From the NCBI RefSeq assembly GCF_000959365.1, contig NZ_CP009556.1, positions 186,001 to 250,000 on the forward strand: DNA of 64,000 bases, written 5' to 3'. How positions within the stretch are numbered: the first letter of the stretch is position 1; every line of letters begins with the position of its first letter. The position numbers were made by a program, and so were the translations under genes. A model generated the notes under the pieces. That model saw only the letters and a list, made by a program, of their open reading frames with translations, was not told the DNA's origin and searched no databases. This DNA is from Burkholderia oklahomensis C6786. GTDB lineage: Bacteria; Pseudomonadota; Gammaproteobacteria; Burkholderiales; Burkholderiaceae. This document shows, piece after piece, positions 1-8,613 of the stretch.

Positions 1-406
1 CGTCGTCCATCGGCACCTCGCGCACGTTGACGCCGATGCGCGGATGCGCGTCGCGAAACGTCCCGACCGTGCGTTGCAGCACACCCGAGTACGCCGCCGA
101 CGACACGTACCCGACCTCGATCCGCCCGATTTCGCCGCGCTCGGCGAGCGCCGCCAATTCCCGGCCGCGCGCGAGATGCGCGAGCGCCGCCTCGGCCTCG
201 CCGACATAGACGGCGCCCGCCGCGCTCAACGCGACGGAGCGCCGCGTGCGATGAAAGAGCCGCACGCCGAGCAGCCGCTCCGCGTCCTGGATCAGCCGCG
301 TCAGCGCGGGCGGCGCGATGTCGAGCTCGTCCGCCGCGCGGGCGAAGTGCAGATGCCTGGCGACGCAGAGAAACGCGCGGACATGGCGTAGTTCGAGGCG
401 ATCCAT
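1..406 (-). CDS. LysR-family transcriptional regulator, N-terminal part (cut by window edge)
   Basis: The reading frame starts at the ATG complementary to 404-406 and runs off the left edge, giving about 135 residues. It opens with the typical LysR winged helix-turn-helix (MDRLELRHVRAFLCVARHLH, then FARAADELDIAPPALTRLIQ and a LGVRLFHRTRRSVALSAAG segment). The start of the effector-binding domain follows (IEVGYVSSAAYSGVL). It is divergent from an MFS exporter gene with about 100 bp between them, so the exporter is its likely target. A perfect 7-bp inverted repeat directly abuts its start codon. The effector is unknown. Confidence 0.93.
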   Translation of the reverse strand, partial: MDRLELRHVRAFLCVARHLHFARAADELDIAPPALTRLIQDAERLLGVRLFHRTRRSVALSAAGAVYVGEAEAALAHLARGRELAALAERGEIGRIEVGYVSSAAYSGVLQRTVGTFRDAHPRIGVNVREVPMDD

Positions 407-428
407 TTATTGCCCCTTGATGCAATAA
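407..428. promoter_or_regulatory. Inverted repeat, probable LysR operator
   Basis: TTATTGC and GCAATAA form a perfect 7-bp inverted repeat separated by 8 nt, immediately upstream of the LysR start codon and in the LysR/MFS intergenic region. Spacing and position suit a LysR recognition site. This is inferred from position, with no footprint information. Confidence 0.5.
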
Positions 429-508
429 AGATGAATTTCTGTGTCAATGACGAGCAATAGCCGCTCAGCCTAACATGCCGCTCTCCCCCTCGCATCACGG
501 CGTCCGGC

Positions 509-2107
509 ATGCACGACTCTTCCCCTCGCTCCGCTCCCCTCGAGCCCGGCCTTCGCGTATCGAACGCTGTCGCAGCGGAGCCCGCGCGGCCCCACCGCGG
601 CACCCCATGGCGCGCGCTCGCGACCGCGTCCGCGACCTGCTCGCTGATCGTGCTCGACACCAACGTCGTCGCGGTGTCGCTGCCGTCGATCGCCCGCACG
701 TTCCATGCGAGCTTCGCGGACATCGAGTGGGTCGTGAGCGCGTACATGACCGCGTTCGCCGCGTGCCTGCTGCCGGCGGGCGGGCTCGCCGACCGCGTCG
801 GCCGCAAGCGCGTGCTGCTCATCGGGCTCGCGGTGTTCTTCGTCGCTTCGCTCGGCTGCGGGCTCGCGCCGACGGCCGTGTTCCTCAACGTCGCGCGCGC
901 GGTCAAGGGCGTCGGCGCCGCGATGCTGCTGACGTCGGCGCTCGCCGTGATCGCGAACCGCTTCCCCGACGGCCCCGACCGCGCGCGCGCATGGGCGGTC
1001 TGGGGGATGTGCATGGGGATCGCGACGACGATCGCGCCGCTCGTCGGCGGCGCGATCGCGCAATGGGTCGGCTGGCGCTGGATCTTTCTGCTGAACCTGC
1101 CGGTGTGCATCGCACTCGCGGCAGCCGTCTGCGCGACGATCGACGAATCGCGCGATCCGCACGCGAAGCGCATCGACGCGCCGGGCAGCGCGCTGTTCGG
1201 CTCGGCGCTCGCGGTCGGCATCTGGGCGCTGATCGACGCGCCGTCGCACGGCTGGTCGGCGCCCGGCGCGCTCGCGCGCTTCGCGGCCAGTGCGGCGCTT
1301 TTCGTCGCGTTCGTCGGCGTCGAGCGCTGGCAGCGGCGGCCGATGATCGACCTCGCGCTGTTCCGCGAGCCGCGCTTCGTCGGCGCGCTGCTCGCGATGT
1401 TCGGCTACGCGGCGTGCGCGCAGGTGATGATGACGTTTCTGCCGCTCTATCTGCAGATCGGCTTCGGCATGTCGGCGATCGGCGCGGGGCTCGGCATGCT
1501 GCCGTTCGCGCTCGCGATGATCGTCGGGCCGTCGCTCGGCGCGGCGCTGTCGGCGCGCGCGCCGGCCGCGACGGTGCTCGGATGCGGGCTCGCGCTGATC
1601 GGTATCGGGAATTTCGCGACCGCGGCGCTCGCGGGCGCGTCGCATTACGGACTCGTCGCGCTCGGGATGCTGATCACCGGATGCGGCGCGGGCATCCTGA
1701 ACGGCGACACGCAGAAGGCGATCATGGCGTGCGTGCCGCCGGAGCGAACCGGGATGGCGTCCGGGATCAGCACGACGACGCGCTTCTCCGCGATCGTGAC
1801 GTCGGTCGGCGTGCTCGGCGCCGTGCTCGCCGCGCGGACCCATGCGGCGCTCGTGCGGCGCGTCGCGGACGCGCCGGACCTGCTCGGCGCGCTCGACGCG
1901 CACTTCATGTCGAGCCTGCTCGCGGGCGACCTCGCGCAGGCAACGCGCGGCCATCCGCCGCAGATCGGCGCGGCGCTCGCGCGGCTCGCGCCGGCGGGCC
2001 TCGCAAGCGGCTTTTCGGTCGCGCTGTGCGTGAGCGGCGCGTTCGCGCTCGTCGCGGCCGTCGCGGTGCGGCTGCTCGTCGGCGCAGCGTCGAAGCGGGC
2101 CGCGTGA
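509..2107 (+). CDS. MFS drug exporter, DHA2 (EmrB/QacA) type
   Basis: The 532-residue integral membrane protein has a hydrophilic N-terminal extension of about 35 residues, followed by the DHA2 hallmarks. These are a first helix with LIVLDTNVVAVSLPSIARTF, the motif A loop GGLADRVGRKRVLLIG, the motif C-like helix around GIATTIAPLVGGAIAQWVGWR, and a long series of hydrophobic helices consistent with about 14 membrane spans. It probably exports a small toxic compound by proton antiport. No membrane-fusion partner is next to it, so it may act alone in the inner membrane. Its divergent LysR neighbour probably controls it. The substrate cannot be read from sequence. Confidence 0.9.
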   Translation: MHDSSPRSAPLEPGLRVSNAVAAEPARPHRGTPWRALATASATCSLIVLDTNVVAVSLPSIARTFHASFADIEWVVSAYMTAFAACLLPAGGLADRVGRKRVLLIGLAVFFVASLGCGLAPTAVFLNVARAVKGVGAAMLLTSALAVIANRFPDGPDRARAWAVWGMCMGIATTIAPLVGGAIAQWVGWRWIFLLNLPVCIALAAAVCATIDESRDPHAKRIDAPGSALFGSALAVGIWALIDAPSHGWSAPGALARFAASAALFVAFVGVERWQRRPMIDLALFREPRFVGALLAMFGYAACAQVMMTFLPLYLQIGFGMSAIGAGLGMLPFALAMIVGPSLGAALSARAPAATVLGCGLALIGIGNFATAALAGASHYGLVALGMLITGCGAGILNGDTQKAIMACVPPERTGMASGISTTTRFSAIVTSVGVLGAVLAARTHAALVRRVADAPDLLGALDAHFMSSLLAGDLAQATRGHPPQIGAALARLAPAGLASGFSVALCVSGAFALVAAVAVRLLVGAASKRAA

Positions 2108-2196
2108 GCGCGGCCGCGCCGCGGCGAGCGCGGGACGACGGATGACGCGCGGCCCATTCCCATTCCGCCGATGCCGCGCGCCCGGCGCATGCGAGG

Positions 2197-3810
2197 CTAC
2201 GCGCGCGCGAGCTGCGGCGCGGCCGCGCCGCCGGGCACCGCGCCGCCGGCTGGCCGGCGCTCGCGCGCGTCGCCGAGCTCGAACACCGAGACCGACCGCT
2301 GCAATTGCTCGGTCTGTTCGTTGAGCGATCCGGCCGCCGCCGCGACTTCCTCGACGAGCGCCGCGTTCTGCTGCGTCAGCTGCTCCATCTGCGTGACGGC
2401 CTGGTTGACCTGCTCGATCCCCGCGCTCTGCTCGATCGACGCGGCCGTGATCTCGGTCATCGTCTGCGCGACCCGCTCGATCGACGCCGACACCGAGCGC
2501 ATCGCCTCGCCCGCACGCTCGACGAGCTCGGAGCCGCCGTCGATCTGCGCGACCGATTCCTCGATCAGCGCCTTGATCTCCTTCGCCGATTGCGCGCTGC
2601 GCTGCGCGAGCGCGCGGACTTCGCCCGCGACGACCGCGAAGCCGCGCCCTTCCTCGCCCGCGCGCGCCGCCTCGACGGCCGCGTTCAACGCGAGGATGTT
2701 GGTCTGGAACGCGATCCCGTCGATCACCGCGATGATCTCCGCGATCCGGCCCGAGCTGCGCGCGATCCCGTGCATCTTGTCGATCACGTCGTCGACGATC
2801 GCGCCGCCGTTCTTCGTCGCGAGCAGCGCCTCGTCGGCGAGCGTGCTCGCCGCGCGCGCGCCGTCGCTGTTCTGCCGCACGGTCGCCGTCAGCTCCTCCA
2901 TGCTCGCCGCCGTCTCTTCGAGCGACGCGGCCTGGCTCGACGTGCGCGCGGACAGGTCCGCGTTGCCGCTCGCGATCTCCGCCGCGCCGAGGTGGATCGC
3001 GTTCGACGCGTTGCGCACGGTGTGCACGGTTCCCGCGACGCTCGCCTGCATCTCGGCGAGCCCGCGCAGCAGGCGCTCGATTTCGTGGACGCCGTGCGGC
3101 GTCACCTTCTCGTCGAGGCGGCCTTGCGCCATCCGTTCGAAGTGCACGCCCGCCTGCGCGAGCGGCGCGACGATCGCGCGCCGCGCGAGAACGTAGATCC
3201 CCACGATGGACGCGAGCATCAGCACGAGCAGCACGGCGCCGACCGTCTCGAACCACCGCATCCCGGTGTCGATCATGCCGAGCGCGTGCTGGCTCGTCTT
3301 ATTGCTGAATTCCGAGAACGTGCGCAGTTCGCCGAGATAGGCGTCCTGGATTTCCTGCGTCGGCTGATCGAGAAACGCCTGCATGTTGTTGGATTCGAGG
3401 AACTGCACGAGATCGACGAGCGCCGCGTGGTACTTGCGGTAGCGATCGGTGAGCGCGGCCGCGCGCTCGGTGTTCTCGGCGCTGATCGTCGGCGCGGCCG
3501 TGAAGCCGGCGTATGCGCGATCGGCGAGCACGAGCTGGTCGCGCACGTGCCGGAGCGTCTCGGTGGGCATCGGATCGCCCTTCACCATCCGCGTGCTGGC
3601 GCGGGACAGGTTGGTGCGGGCGTCGAGCATGTGCTGGGTCGCGACGGAGGCGGCATCGGTCTGCTTGATCGCGACGTTGGACAGATCGTCGACGTTGCCG
3701 CGCGACTCGGACAACGACCAGAAGCCGAGCCCCTCGACCGCGATCAGAAACAGGCAGAACACGACGAGCACGCCGAGCAGGCCGGATGCGAGCTTGATTT
3801 TGCTGAACAT
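2197..3810 (-). CDS. Methyl-accepting chemotaxis protein
   Basis: The 537-residue chemoreceptor has an N-terminal membrane helix (about residues 7-29), a periplasmic four-helix-bundle-like sensor region of about 160 residues, and a second membrane helix (about 190-210, [20 protein letters not shown]). A HAMP linker and the cytoplasmic signalling hairpin follow. The highly conserved hairpin tip is present ([20 protein letters not shown], then [20 protein letters not shown]). Flanking Glu/Gln-rich methylation segments are visible. There is no C-terminal NWETF-type pentapeptide; the tail is Ala/Gly/Pro-rich. No che genes are nearby, so it signals to a CheA/CheW array encoded elsewhere. The ligand is unknown. 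It is transcribed in the same direction as the radical SAM operon but lies downstream of it. Confidence 0.95.
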   Translation of the reverse strand: MFSKIKLASGLLGVLVVFCLFLIAVEGLGFWSLSESRGNVDDLSNVAIKQTDAASVATQHMLDARTNLSRASTRMVKGDPMPTETLRHVRDQLVLADRAYAGFTAAPTISAENTERAAALTDRYRKYHAALVDLVQFLESNNMQAFLDQPTQEIQDAYLGELRTFSEFSNKTSQHALGMIDTGMRWFETVGAVLLVLMLASIVGIYVLARRAIVAPLAQAGVHFERMAQGRLDEKVTPHGVHEIERLLRGLAEMQASVAGTVHTVRNASNAIHLGAAEIASGNADLSARTSSQAASLEETAASMEELTATVRQNSDGARAASTLADEALLATKNGGAIVDDVIDKMHGIARSSGRIAEIIAVIDGIAFQTNILALNAAVEAARAGEEGRGFAVVAGEVRALAQRSAQSAKEIKALIEESVAQIDGGSELVERAGEAMRSVSASIERVAQTMTEITAASIEQSAGIEQVNQAVTQMEQLTQQNAALVEEVAAAAGSLNEQTEQLQRSVSVFELGDARERRPAGGAVPGGAAAPQLARA

Positions 3811-3954
3811 GAATTTCCGTTAGAGCCAAGAAGAAGTACTGCCTTGGCTTTAGCGGCATTTCGGCGGCGGACTTGAGCGATCACGCATGCGGCGTGTGGA
3901 CTCTCCGTTCGTTCGCGGCCCGCCGACCAGCGAAACCGGGCGCGCCGGCCCGCG

Positions 3955-5430
3955 TCATGCGCCGTCGAACGTCGACGCCGGCAGGCCCAGCAGGCGCTCG
4001 AGATCGCTCATCAATGCGTGCCGGCGTTTCGTCTCTTGCTCGTGCGTGCGCGCCGACGCTTCGATATCGCCGCCGCAGTGCGGACAGGTCAGCTCGCTCG
4101 CGTGCACGTAGCCGTCGCAGTTGCGGCAGAGCTTCAGCTTCGGCGGCACGCGTCCGACGTCCGGCGAACGCTTGCCCTTGTTCTTCCACGCAAGCTCGAT
4201 CACCTGCCCCGAGCGGACGATGCTCGACACCGGCTCGCCGTCCGCGATGCGCTCGGTCACGAGATCGAAGCGGCCCACCGCGAACGATGCGGGGCCGGCC
4301 TCCTCGACCTTCGCGATCCGCTCGCGCAGGCCCTGCTTCTGCAGCTCGAGCACGCGGTAATGGCAGTACGGATTGTTGCCCGGCTTGCCGAGCAGCGAGT
4401 GCGACGTCCACGTGCAGCCGCCGCGGCACACGTCCGCGTAGTAGCAGCTCCGGCAGAAGCCCCACAGATCGTCGACCGACCGCAGCCGGCCGAAATGGAT
4501 TCCATCGCTCGTGCGCCAGATGTCCTCGAGCGACAGGTCGCGCACGTTGCCGCCCGAAAAGCCGACCGTCGCGAGCGACGGGCATCCCTTCACGGTGCCG
4601 TCCGCTTCGAGCGCGATCACGGTCTGGCCCGCCGCACAGCCCGCCCAGTGCACCCGCTCGTCGCCGAAGCCGCGCCACAGATGCTCGTAGGGACCGTAAT
4701 AGCCGATGTTGTTGCCGACGTTCATCAGCAGGCCGCGGCTCAGGCCGTCCGTATACAGCTTCGCGAGCAGCGGCATCAGCTCGGTCAGCCGATACGGCTG
4801 CAGCAGCAATTCGTCGTTGTCGACCGCATTGCCCATCGCGACCGTCAGCTGGATCTGCCAATGCGTCGCGCCGAGCTCGATGATCGTGTCCATCAGCGCG
4901 GGCAGATCCGCCATCGTCGCCGCGCCGATCTGCGTGTTGACGCTCACCGCGAGGCCCGCGTCGTGCGCGCGCCGCAGCGTGTCGACGGCCCGGTCGAACG
5001 CGCCCGGCACGTTGCGCACCTTGTCGTGCAGCGGCGCGAGCCCGTCGAGCGACACGCCGACGCCGTTCAGGCCGGCGTCGACCGCTTCCGCGAGGCGCTT
5101 CGGCGTCAGGTTGCGGCCGCCCGTCTGGATCGCGCAATACATGCCGTGCGAGCGGATCGCGCGGATCAGCTGCGTCCAGTCCTTGCGCAGATACGCTTCG
5201 CCGCCGATCAGCGAGACCTCGCGCGTGCCGAGCCGCGCGAGCGACTCGATGACTTCGAGGCATTCGGCGGTGCTCAGTTCGTTCGTGCGCCGATGGCCGG
5301 CCCGCGAGCCGCAATGCAGGCATTTGAGATCGCAGGCCAGCGTGATTTCCCAAACGGCATGAACCGGGACGAAGCGTTGATAGTCGCTGTCGCTCAGGTA
5401 GCGGGCCGGGCGCGCGTCCGTTGTGCTCAT
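3955..5430 (-). CDS. Radical SAM/SPASM peptide maturase, GDL-system type, with C-terminal zinc ribbon
   Basis: The 491-residue enzyme has the radical SAM cluster motif C33-x3-C37-x2-C40 (ACDLKCLHC) and a TIM-barrel core. A SPASM region has auxiliary-cluster cysteines (WAGCAAGQ, GCPSL, then FCRSCYYADVCRGGC and PYCHY). The last 60 or so residues add a CxxC-x10-CxxC zinc-ribbon-like module (LCRNCDGYVHASELTCPHC). SPASM enzymes usually modify ribosomally made peptides. Here the three upstream genes share a GDL-containing C-terminal segment and are the obvious candidate substrates. Start ATG is chosen for the AGGAG site 7-8 nt upstream. As I recall, a family is named for association with GDL-motif peptides; I could not search for it. 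The chemistry performed is unknown. Confidence 0.85.
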   Translation of the reverse strand: MSTTDARPARYLSDSDYQRFVPVHAVWEITLACDLKCLHCGSRAGHRRTNELSTAECLEVIESLARLGTREVSLIGGEAYLRKDWTQLIRAIRSHGMYCAIQTGGRNLTPKRLAEAVDAGLNGVGVSLDGLAPLHDKVRNVPGAFDRAVDTLRRAHDAGLAVSVNTQIGAATMADLPALMDTIIELGATHWQIQLTVAMGNAVDNDELLLQPYRLTELMPLLAKLYTDGLSRGLLMNVGNNIGYYGPYEHLWRGFGDERVHWAGCAAGQTVIALEADGTVKGCPSLATVGFSGGNVRDLSLEDIWRTSDGIHFGRLRSVDDLWGFCRSCYYADVCRGGCTWTSHSLLGKPGNNPYCHYRVLELQKQGLRERIAKVEEAGPASFAVGRFDLVTERIADGEPVSSIVRSGQVIELAWKNKGKRSPDVGRVPPKLKLCRNCDGYVHASELTCPHCGGDIEASARTHEQETKRRHALMSDLERLLGLPASTFDGA

Positions 5431-5507
5431 GGCGATGTCTCCTCGTGGCGCGGCCGGGGCGCCGCACGCGCGGGCGTGCCCACGCGTGCGGCGCCGGCCG
5501 TTTCGGC

Positions 5508-6098
5508 TCAGCGGCGCGGTTCCAGACGCGCGATTTCCGCTTCGAGCTTCGACAGCTCGGCGGCGATCGCGTCGTGATCGGCGAGCTGCTGCTCCGCCTG
5601 CCGCACGAGCGCCTTCATCCGGCTCAGGTCGCCGGACGCCCGCGCTTCCTGCAGACCGACGCCGTACAGCGGCACCACGTGCTCGTGCGACGGCTCGAGC
5701 GGGATCAGCGAGTTGTCCTTCGTCACGATCGCGTGCTCGATCGAATGCCAGCGACCGTCGTCCAGGTACCGGTAGTTCGCCGTTCCCGATTGCCAGTCGT
5801 CGTTCAGCAGGCCGTTGAATTCCAGTATCACCACCTGCGGCGCGACGGGCCCCGTCGGGCTGCCCGTGATGCTCAGCGCGATCGACGGCGGCGACTGCGG
5901 ATCCAGCCTCACTTGATGGAACTGTCCGGTGACGCGCGCGCGGAAATGCGGCGGCGGATAGATCGACTGGGTGATGCGTGCGAAGCCCGAGACGGTCTTC
6001 TCGACCGCATTGACGAGCAGATACAGCCAGAGGACCGGCGCGCCGAGATTGGGCGTCGAGACACGGAGTTGGACAGGAAAGAGACCGGTAGTAGCCAT
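5508..6098 (-). CDS. DUF1842-like protein with C-terminal GDL segment (candidate maturase substrate A)
   Basis: This 196-residue protein has an N-terminal beta-rich domain (GLFPVQLRVSTPNLGAP... through SGTANYRYLDDGRWHSIEHA) that resembles DUF1842. An 18-20 residue linker leads to a C-terminal module YGVGLQEARASGDLSRMKAL... ending EIARLEPRR, resembling DUF1843. The ASGDLxxMK signature and the closing helix recur in the two upstream genes. There is no signal peptide. A GGAG ribosome site precedes the ATG. It lies 77 bp upstream of the radical SAM gene and is co-directional, so it is probably co-transcribed. The function is unknown; a substrate or scaffold role for the maturase is inference. Confidence 0.8.
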   Translation of the reverse strand: MATTGLFPVQLRVSTPNLGAPVLWLYLLVNAVEKTVSGFARITQSIYPPPHFRARVTGQFHQVRLDPQSPPSIALSITGSPTGPVAPQVVILEFNGLLNDDWQSGTANYRYLDDGRWHSIEHAIVTKDNSLIPLEPSHEHVVPLYGVGLQEARASGDLSRMKALVRQAEQQLADHDAIAAELSKLEAEIARLEPRR

Positions 6099-6150
6099 GA
6101 CGTTAGCTCCACGAAGATGAACGAACGATGTCGATGCAAGACTGCGCCGC

Positions 6151-6795
6151 TCACTGCCGGCTTTCGAGCTTGGCGATTTCCGCCTTGAGCGTCTTCAGCG
6201 CGGCCGCGATGTCGTCGCGGCTTTCCAGTTGCTGCCGCGCATAGGAAGCGAGCGTCTTCATGTGCGCGAGATCGCCGGACACGGCCGCATACTGGATCGT
6301 CGCCGCATACATCGGCATCGGCCCGTACGCGCTTCGCGCCGCTTCGAGGATGACCGGGCCGGGCTCGAGCGGCACGACTTCCGGATCGGCCTTGACCGGC
6401 ACGTTCTCGACTTCGTGCCAGGTGCCGTTCGAGTAGTAGCGATACGACGCGACGCCCGACTTGCCGTCGCCGCGCAACAGCAGCTCGGCGTAGAACGTGA
6501 TGAACGGTGTGCCCTGGCCGGCCTGGCCGATCTGGCCGCCCTGCAGCGAAATCTGCACGATCGCGCCGCGGCCGTCGTGGCGCGGCGGCGGGCCGAGCCG
6601 GAATACGTAGGTACCCCAGACTTCGGCGCGGAAGTTGAGCGGCGGGCTCACGGCCTGCGAGATGGTCGCGGTGCCGACAACGCTGCGCTCCGTCGTATCG
6701 ACCACCAGGTTGAGCGCGAGCTGCGGCGCGCCGGGGAGCCCGGTGCCGACGTTGTAGCGAACCGGGAAAAGACCGACGCGAAGATCTTCGGACAT
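6151..6795 (-). CDS. DUF1842-like protein with C-terminal GDL segment (candidate maturase substrate B)
   Basis: This 214-residue paralogue of the downstream gene has the N-terminal beta-rich region (LRVGLFPVRYNVGTGLPGAP, then NLVVDTTERSVVGTATISQAV and KSGVASYRYYSNGTWHEVEN). It ends in the same GDL module (YAATIQYAAVSGDLAHMKTL... EIAKLESRQ). The DUF1842-like part of B is closer to the family pattern I remember than that of A. AGGAG lies just upstream of the ATG. It sits in the middle of a tight operon of three GDL proteins plus a radical SAM enzyme. No catalytic motif is visible. Confidence 0.8.
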   Translation of the reverse strand: MSEDLRVGLFPVRYNVGTGLPGAPQLALNLVVDTTERSVVGTATISQAVSPPLNFRAEVWGTYVFRLGPPPRHDGRGAIVQISLQGGQIGQAGQGTPFITFYAELLLRGDGKSGVASYRYYSNGTWHEVENVPVKADPEVVPLEPGPVILEAARSAYGPMPMYAATIQYAAVSGDLAHMKTLASYARQQLESRDDIAAALKTLKAEIAKLESRQ

Positions 6796-6885
6796 GTGAG
6801 TCTCCTAGATGCGAGTGGTTGAACGACGACGAAACGCTGAAACGCCGCCATGACGAAGCGACGAACGGCGGCGGCGGACTCGCGG

Positions 6886-7077
6886 CTACTTCTTCTGTTC
6901 GAGCCTGGCGATCTCGACCTCGAGCAACTCGAGCGCGGTGGACAGGTTGCCCTGCTGGCTCAGCAGCGCCTGTGCCTGTGCGCGCAGCGTCTTCATCTGC
7001 GCGAGATCGCCGCCGGCGATCGCCTGGTGGATCGCGACGCCGTAGGGCGTGATCGGATGACCGGATGCTTGATTCAT
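6886..7077 (-). CDS. Short GDL-motif peptide, DUF1843-like (candidate maturase substrate C)
   Basis: This 63-residue protein consists almost only of the GDL module: PITPYGVAIHQAIAGGDLAQ, MKTLRAQAQALLSQQGNLST, then ALELLEVEIARLEQKK. The start at 7077 is chosen because a strong AGGAGG lies 6-7 nt upstream; longer in-frame extensions lack one. It is the first gene of the leftward operon and the most precursor-like member (small, single domain). It is predicted to be a helical pair. Its role as a RiPP-like precursor is inferred from the association with a SPASM enzyme; no leader/core boundary is obvious. Confidence 0.8.
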   Translation of the reverse strand: MNQASGHPITPYGVAIHQAIAGGDLAQMKTLRAQAQALLSQQGNLSTALELLEVEIARLEQKK

Positions 7078-7839
7078 GTTGTTCCTCCTGAAAAAGAACG
7101 ACGGCCGACAGCCCCGTGATCTTTCCTGCAACGGCGATGTGCGTCTGGCTGTCGTAGATCTGCAGGATCGGGAATTTCGTCGATGGATGACGCGTTCCCC
7201 GCGATGCGGCGACACGGTGTCGCGCACCGTGCCGCTTGCCGCCCCTGATGTGCCATTAGTTATCCTTTTGAACCGGCGCGTCGTTGTTCTACGGCGGTAA
7301 CGCGGTCGTCTCCGCGCGTCCGCCGGTTCGGCAGGGCGCTTCTACCAAGAGTCGAATGGTCTGCCTGTTAAGGTTAGGTCGCCTGCGCGCTTTCGCTATC
7401 TACCAAAACTGGTAGTGGTCCGCCCGCCGGCCCGCGCAATCGGCGCGCCGGGCGGCGACGATGCGTCGTTCGCGAAACGCTGCGCCACGATTGGCTCACG
7501 GTCGGCGCGCGGATGGCTCACGACGGCTCGCGATCGGCTCGCGGGTGGCGCACGATCGACGCCCGCTCGACGATTCGCCGGCGCGCCGCGCCTGATGTGC
7601 CGCGGCGGCATCGTGCGGCGCCGCCGAAATCGAACGCGCGTCCGCGCCGCCTCCGCAACCGGGCTTCGACGCAATTCGGCGAACAAACCCCTCCGCTAGT
7701 GCGCCGGCACGACGAATTTCCTTGCGTATCGCGCGCCCCCTTCCTAGAGTGGAGCGCAAAGAGCCGGATTGCATCGGCGGCGCGCGCATCGCGCCGCATT
7801 GTTCAACGTATCAATTCAATCGATAGCGAAGGAACGTCG
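7078..7839. other. Divergent intergenic region with palindromes
   Basis: About 760 bp lie between the GDL operon (leftward) and the thioesterase gene (rightward), and I see no convincing gene. At 7400-7415 there is a perfect palindromic element CTACCAAAACTGGTAG, and a weaker relative (CTACCA...TGGTCT) lies about 57 bp to its left. The 7500-7580 stretch holds imperfect direct repeats of GGCTCACG/GGCTCGCG-type words. Promoters for both flanking genes must lie here. Confidence 0.5.
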
Positions 7840-8283
7840 ATGACCGACATCGTGGATCACGCGCGCGGCGCCCTGCGCGCGCAACCCTTCAGCATGCTGC
7901 TCGGCACCGAGCTCGTGCACATCGGAGGCGACGAGGCGTCGCTGCGCCTGCCGATCCGCGACGAACTCAGGCAGCAGTACGGCTTCGTCCACGGCGGCGT
8001 CATCAGCTATCTCGCCGACAACGCACTGACGTTCGCCGGCGCGCTCGCGCTCGGGCCGCGCGTCGTCACGGCCGAATACAAGATCAATTACCTGCGCCCG
8101 GCCGTCGTCGGCACGCTGATCGCGCGCGCGAAGCTGGTTTATGCGGGACGGAATCAGGCGACCTGCCAGTGCCACGTATTCGTGATCGACGGCGATCACG
8201 AACGGCTCGTCGCGGTCGCGCAGGGCACGATCAACCGGGTCGGAGACGGGCGCGAGACGGGCGCCGTCGAAGAGAAGGCGTAG
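7840..8283 (+). CDS. PaaI-type hotdog-fold thioesterase
   Basis: This 147-residue single hotdog-domain protein carries the PaaI-family core LRQQYGFVHGGVISYLADNA, with the HGG turn and the acidic helix residue of the active site. The second half of the fold follows (VTAEYKINYLRPAVVGTLIA, then a C-terminal beta strand VAVAQGTINR). Members hydrolyse acyl-CoA or aromatic acyl-CoA thioesters in the cytoplasm. The ATG at 7840 is chosen because the conserved domain begins soon after it and GAAGGAA lies just upstream; the longer frame upstream is low-complexity. No pathway partner is adjacent, so the natural substrate is unknown. Confidence 0.88.
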   Translation: MTDIVDHARGALRAQPFSMLLGTELVHIGGDEASLRLPIRDELRQQYGFVHGGVISYLADNALTFAGALALGPRVVTAEYKINYLRPAVVGTLIARAKLVYAGRNQATCQCHVFVIDGDHERLVAVAQGTINRVGDGRETGAVEEKA

Positions 8284-8410
8284 CGTCGCGCGGCGTTTGC
8301 GGAAAAGCGGGCGGCGCGCGTCGGCAGCGCGAGGCCGCGGCGCGGGCGGTGCTCGCGATGCGGCTGCGACGCTGCCGCCGCGATCGGTTGCGACGGACAT
8401 CGGGATAGCG

Positions 8411-8613
8411 GGGGGCGGGATCTCCGGAATGCGGGACTACCGGACCTTCGGAATGCCGGACCTCCGAATGCCGGTCACCGGAATGCCGGGCCATCGAAAT
8501 ACCCGATCACCGAAGCGCCCGGCCCCCAGAATGCCGAAGCCCCCGACCATTCGAGCGCCGGAACGCCGGACCACCGAAATACCCGATCATCGCATTGCCC
8601 GAGCGCCGAAACG
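8411..8613. repeat. Degenerate short tandem repeats (about 16-17 bp period)
   Basis: A run of imperfect units resembling CCGGAATGCCGGACCA is repeated about a dozen times (for example at 8449-8465, 8477-8493 and 8560-8580, with variants CCGAAATACCCGATCA). It fills the gap between the thioesterase gene and the 3' end of prpF. It has no open reading frame of interest. Each unit holds short self-complementary CCGG-type words, so the transcript downstream of prpF could be structured. Confidence 0.65.

Noticed and set aside
470..3256. A 928-codon minus-strand frame across the MFS and chemoreceptor genes
   Set aside because: It is extremely arginine-rich and overlaps two clear genes in other frames, so it is a by-product of high GC content.
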